From a bacterium (GTDB taxonomy: Bacteria > DRYD01): a stretch of 26,818 bases of DNA. The DNA lies in the NCBI GenBank assembly GCA_030549815.1, contig JAUQQQ010000015.1, forward strand, positions 1-26,818. Reading direction: 5' to 3'. The translations under genes and the position numbers were made by a program. The notes beneath the pieces are model-generated. The model did no database searches and was not told where the DNA came from. It saw only the letters and a program-made list of their open reading frames with translations. Positions 23,727-26,818 of this stretch are shown here, one piece after another (within the stretch, counting starts at the first letter, position 1; every line of letters starts with the position of its first letter).

Positions 23727-26312
23727 ATGTGGCGTATAGTGTTGTTAGCTGCGTTGCTAACAATGCTGTCCGTGGGTATCTCAAAAGCCGCTCCATTTCC
23801 CGATGTCCCTGATACCCACTGGGCAAGCAGTGCTGTCCAACAACTCAAAGCAAAGGGTGTCCTTGAAGGATATCCCGATGGCCTATACAGAGGTAAAAGA
23901 GCTGCATCAAGATACGAAATGGCAATGGTCGCTTCCAGAATCGTCGCTAAATTAGAACAACTCGAAGCTTCATTGCCCGATTTCAGCCAATTCGCTACTA
24001 AGGAAGAATTGGCAGCAGTCAAAAGAATGGTTGATTTGAATAGCCAAAAAATCGAAGAACTCGGTGTTAGAGTCGATGCACTCGAAAAGAAAGTCGGCGA
24101 ATTAGATGAAAGACTATCCAAATTAGAAAAGATAACTTTCACAGGTTGGTACGACGCTGTATATGTTAACCAAGGTTTAGAAGCTGACCAAATCGGTAAC
24201 GTCACAGTTGGGAGAAGCACAACAGTAGGTAACCCCGCAAATCAAAGACTGTTCTGGTTTGAACCAACAGCAGCATACTCAACAGCTTTAGTAGGTTGGA
24301 ACAATGAAGAAGTTAAACCTTGGAACAGTTACGTATTTACAAAAGGATGGAACTCTTTACCTATTTCTACAACTGTTGGAATGAACGATACAGGATACAT
24401 CTACATACACGGAAAAATCGCAGATAACTGGAGAGTTAAAGTTACAATAAGCGGTGAAAACTTGTTAGCTCAAATGGGCAATAAAAATCATGAAGTATCT
24501 GTTCCTACTGGCTTCGCATTCTCAACAGTAGGAGAAGGTAATTGGATAAGACCATATTCTAAAAAATCTCAACTAAGATACAACAGTATTTACCAACAAT
24601 CACTTGGCCCTAGCCCTCTTCCTTTCTTAGTTAGCATTGTTCCAGATAATGGTCTATATTTTGAAAGTATAAAAATATGGAACAGTGATAAGAATTTCGC
24701 AGTAACCTTAGGTGGTTTTAATCCACAATTAGTTGATAAATCTGTTTTTGCAGGTCCAGAAGTCCCATTCCTATGGAATGGCCCTGAAAATTTTGCAGTT
24801 GATGGTTTTCATATTTACAACAAACCAGCTCAAACAATATTCGGAACAAATTTCGAATATGAAATATACGGCGGTAATATAGCTAAGTATGACTTTGTAT
24901 CAGGTTATGTTGGAGTTAATCTTAATCCTGTTCGTCTCCAAGGCTTAACTCAAAGAACGTTTGGATTAACAACCAAATTTAATTTCCAAAAAGGACACTT
25001 TAGAATAGGATACAATGTTACCGAAGACTCTCAAGAAGAATTTAATCAATTAGGAAACTTTAGATTTTCTGGGGTCCAATTTTTAGCAACAGGTCCATAT
25101 TTGGGATTAGGATGGAGCTGGATGCAACAAGATGATCCAGTTTTAACAAATCCTCCATTCAATAGTAAATACGGAAGTTCAGCTGGACGATTTGTAATGG
25201 GTCCACAGCATCAGTCAACAATTGGTGCTGATTTTAAATATAACATAAATGAAAGATTCTCTTTCGAAGGCAGGTTTGCAACAAGCACATACCAACCAGT
25301 TAAAGAACTTGGACTTGATACAAGTGGATCAATGTTCAGTGCAAAATTACATGGAACCTGGGGTAATACAAATGAAGCTGAATTCGAAAAAGATGGTCTA
25401 AAAACAAAAAGCGGACACTTCTCAATTGAATACCTCTCCGTTGACCCAGATTTCTCTCCATTCTTAGGTATAAATGGTGCATATTATGCTCACGCTAATA
25501 ACTTCTTCGTGGGTTCATTCGGTTATTATGATAACCTCTATTGGGCACAATTACCATACCCTGTCTACTTATCAGCATTCTCAGATGTTGTAACATACAG
25601 TGTGCATGATGCAAAAATGTATCCTAATAACAGAGAAGGATTAAGGTTAAATGTTCAATACAAATTCTCTGATGCTTTCTTAGGATGGGCTTCATATGAA
25701 TCATTAACACAAAAAGAAGCAGCAAGAGATATGGATGGTGTTGGTGGTGGAACAATTAAATGGGGTTGGTATGAACCTATTTTCGGAACTAATACAAATG
25801 ACTTAGGACTAAATGCAAGAGATGTTGTAAAGAAAGGAACAATCAGGACATTTAACGTCGGATTTAACTATAAATTCCAAAGCGGAAAATTTGACTTTAC
25901 AGGACAATACTACAATACAGATGTAGCAAGAAAAATACCAGCAAATGCTAGGAATTTTGATGATAACATAGATTACACTGTTACTGCATTTGATGTAATG
26001 TTCAGATATATGCCTAATGAAAAATGGACGTGGCACATTGCTTACACCTCTGTTCAATCTGATGGAAAATTCATGGATTCACAAGATACAGCAACTTATC
26101 AATCTGAAAACGCAAGCTGGGAATCAAATGCACTAAGAATTGGAACAGATTGGAAAGTTAGCGACGATGTACATTTCTTCGCTAACTATAGATTCATTAA
26201 TTTTGATACAAAAACATTCGAAAACGATAATGGTACATTAACAATAGACAATGGAGATTGGAAAGGAACCCAAATGTGGTTCGGTGCCAGAATTAAATTC
26301 GGACAAAAATAA
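23727..26312 (+). CDS. Outer-membrane porin with an N-terminal SLH domain
   Basis: An 861-aa exported protein. The signal peptide is about residues 1-20 (MWRIVLLAALLTMLSVGISK). An SLH domain follows at about 21-75 (FPDVPDTHWASSAVQQLKAK then GYPDG and SRYEMAMVASRI), which anchors such proteins to the cell-wall polymer. A coiled coil (about 80-130, VRVDALEKKVGELDERLSK) spans the periplasm. The rest is a beta-barrel with alternating aromatic strands (FNVGFNYKFQSGKFDFTGQYY) ending at WFGARIKFGQK. This matches the SLH-coiled-coil-barrel porins of Thermus, Thermotoga-like and Negativicutes bacteria. A strong SD, a structured leader and its own terminator suggest an abundant protein. The first ~140 codons prefer C-ending codons much more than the barrel part does. 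Confidence 0.92.
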   Translation: MWRIVLLAALLTMLSVGISKAAPFPDVPDTHWASSAVQQLKAKGVLEGYPDGLYRGKRAASRYEMAMVASRIVAKLEQLEASLPDFSQFATKEELAAVKRMVDLNSQKIEELGVRVDALEKKVGELDERLSKLEKITFTGWYDAVYVNQGLEADQIGNVTVGRSTTVGNPANQRLFWFEPTAAYSTALVGWNNEEVKPWNSYVFTKGWNSLPISTTVGMNDTGYIYIHGKIADNWRVKVTISGENLLAQMGNKNHEVSVPTGFAFSTVGEGNWIRPYSKKSQLRYNSIYQQSLGPSPLPFLVSIVPDNGLYFESIKIWNSDKNFAVTLGGFNPQLVDKSVFAGPEVPFLWNGPENFAVDGFHIYNKPAQTIFGTNFEYEIYGGNIAKYDFVSGYVGVNLNPVRLQGLTQRTFGLTTKFNFQKGHFRIGYNVTEDSQEEFNQLGNFRFSGVQFLATGPYLGLGWSWMQQDDPVLTNPPFNSKYGSSAGRFVMGPQHQSTIGADFKYNINERFSFEGRFATSTYQPVKELGLDTSGSMFSAKLHGTWGNTNEAEFEKDGLKTKSGHFSIEYLSVDPDFSPFLGINGAYYAHANNFFVGSFGYYDNLYWAQLPYPVYLSAFSDVVTYSVHDAKMYPNNREGLRLNVQYKFSDAFLGWASYESLTQKEAARDMDGVGGGTIKWGWYEPIFGTNTNDLGLNARDVVKKGTIRTFNVGFNYKFQSGKFDFTGQYYNTDVARKIPANARNFDDNIDYTVTAFDVMFRYMPNEKWTWHIAYTSVQSDGKFMDSQDTATYQSENASWESNALRIGTDWKVSDDVHFFANYRFINFDTKTFENDNGTLTIDNGDWKGTQMWFGARIKFGQK

Positions 26313-26339
26313 GCTAAACCCAATTAACTAAGGAATATT

Positions 26340-26372
26340 AAGGGGGAGTAAAAACTCCCCCTTCTTTTTTTT
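26340..26372 (+). terminator. Rho-independent terminator of the porin gene
   Basis: A ten-pair stem (26340-26349 with 26354-26363, core GGGGGAGT) with an AAAA loop is followed by C and eight T. It lies 27 nt after the porin stop. Confidence 0.95.
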
Positions 26373-26380
26373 GCCTTACT

Positions 26381-26602
26381 CTTAGCTTAACAGATGGATT
26401 AGAAATAGTAAATAATGGAAGTAGTGAAAATCAAAATTTATATTGGGCAAAAATGATAGATACAGGTGGGGAAAACGAATACGATTGGTATAATTCAGCA
26501 ATATTCAATGGAAACAATTTTTTCATTGTCGGATATCAAGAATATCCAAACGGTCAAACTTTTTCCAAAAGGCTATCAAATTTTGTGATATATCATTCTT
26601 AG
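26381..26602 (+). pseudogene. Start-less C-terminal remnant of a protein gene
   Basis: The plus strand is open from the porin terminator to TAG at 26600-26602, and it translates to convincing protein (pieces include LYWAKMIDTGGENEYDWYN and FFIVGYQEYPNGQTF). There is no usable start codon or SD at its 5' end; the first ATG is deep inside. The texture (repeated aromatic, Gly and Asn; IVGYQ) resembles the last blade of a surface beta-propeller-type protein. It is probably a gene tail left after deletion or recombination next to the porin terminator. The parent family is uncertain. Confidence 0.55.
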
Positions 26603-26662
26603 GCGCCAACAATTTTCTAATTTCTGGTTGGTAATACGTTTCGTGTTTTAGTCAGTTGTATC

Positions 26663-26818
26663 TTACTTATGCTTTTCTACTTCTATTTTCTTTACTTTTC
26701 TCTCTTTGCTATCTACTACTATTCCTATCAAATATATTTCTTCAAATCCTTCATATTTCTCATAATACCTTTTCTTTTTTATCCGTTCCAATGCTTCCTC
26801 TTTATCCACTTTGAATTC
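26663..26818 (-). CDS. C-terminal end of a PD-(D/E)XK nuclease-family protein (partial)
   Basis: The last 51 codons of a leftward gene that enters from the right window edge and stops with TAA at 26665-26663. The visible part begins with EFKVDKEEALERIK, where E-F-K fits the E-x-K catalytic pair. It continues with KRYYEKYEGFEEIYLIGIVVD and a Lys/Glu-rich end. This is the typical C-terminus of the DUF1703/PDDEXK_9 domain, usually fused behind an AAA-ATPase-like domain (function poorly known; often multicopy). The N-terminal part lies outside the window, so completeness cannot be judged. The 60-nt stretch 26603-26662 before its stop holds no gene that I can see. Confidence 0.65.
   Translation of the reverse strand, partial: EFKVDKEEALERIKKKRYYEKYEGFEEIYLIGIVVDSKERKVKKIEVEKHK

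Noticed and set aside
23564-24220. A 218-codon open frame on the minus strand opposite the porin 5' region
   Set aside because: It is antisense to the SLH and coiled-coil codons, has a low-complexity Ser/Ala/Leu composition and no SD, and runs through the leader hairpin. It is a by-product of C-ending codons on the plus strand.
26606-26634. CCAAC/GTTGG hairpin near the end of the partial nuclease gene
   Set aside because: A five-pair stem with a long loop and no clear T-run downstream is too weak to call a terminator.
26813-26818. GAATTC (EcoRI site) at the exact window end
   Set aside because: It could mark a clone boundary, but the partial nuclease frame reads normally through it (E-F-K). 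It is not evidence of biology on its own.
1-26818. CRISPR arrays, insertion sequences, prophage or toxin-antitoxin modules
   Set aside because: I saw no regularly spaced repeats, transposase motifs, integrase genes or recognisable defence genes. The PD-(D/E)XK fragment alone is not enough to claim a defence system.

Overview
This is an AT-rich window (coding regions use mostly A/T-ending codons; long A and T runs between genes), with compact, often overlapping bacterial genes. The outer-membrane porin carries an S-layer-homology (SLH) domain, which points to a cell with two membranes. An O-antigen-ligase-like protein, a bacterial-type inositol-phosphate synthase, lysine 2,3-aminomutase and GC-rich RNA helices in an AT-rich background fit a thermophilic, deep-branching or candidate-phylum bacterium. 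I infer the thermophily and cannot name the species.

Layout. (1) Positions 1-2921, minus strand: an unrecognised membrane-associated protein, a secreted alkaline phosphatase, a ureohydrolase (agmatinase/arginase family) and tRNA-Gly(GCC), read leftward as one probable unit. (2) 2922-3084: a divergent intergenic region with a 16-bp A/T hairpin. (3) 3085-14271, plus strand: ten tightly packed genes with no gap over 4 nt: deoB, hslU, a TPR-like protein, kamA, a 52-residue membrane peptide, an O-antigen ligase-like protein with a TPR-like tail, tgt, tsaB, ispF and map. A strong hairpin terminator at 14296-14340 closes the unit. (4) 14354-15730, minus strand: a subtilisin-family protease with a perfect Shine-Dalgarno (SD) sequence and no signal peptide. 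(5) 15804-23449, minus strand: a six-gene unit read leftward: a secreted protein, pheS, an acidic helical protein, an RsmF-like RNA methyltransferase, a UbiA-family prenyltransferase and myo-inositol-1-phosphate synthase. (6) 23450-26372, plus strand: a porin gene with a long structured 5' leader and its own terminator. (7) 26373-26818: a start-less gene remnant, then the C-terminal end of a PD-(D/E)XK nuclease-family gene cut by the window edge.

The two large units mix translation and RNA modification (tgt, tsaB, map, pheS, rsmF) with metabolism (deoB, kamA, ispF, inositol phosphate) and envelope work (ligase, secreted protein), as in small streamlined genomes. The best candidate for something undescribed is the 78-nt three-helix hairpin (23625-23702) just upstream of the porin's SD. 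It looks like a cis-acting mRNA leader. Next come a possible frameshift or hidden reading frame upstream of the phosphatase gene, and the uncatalogued 52-residue membrane peptide. No CRISPR array, insertion sequence, prophage or antiviral system was seen.
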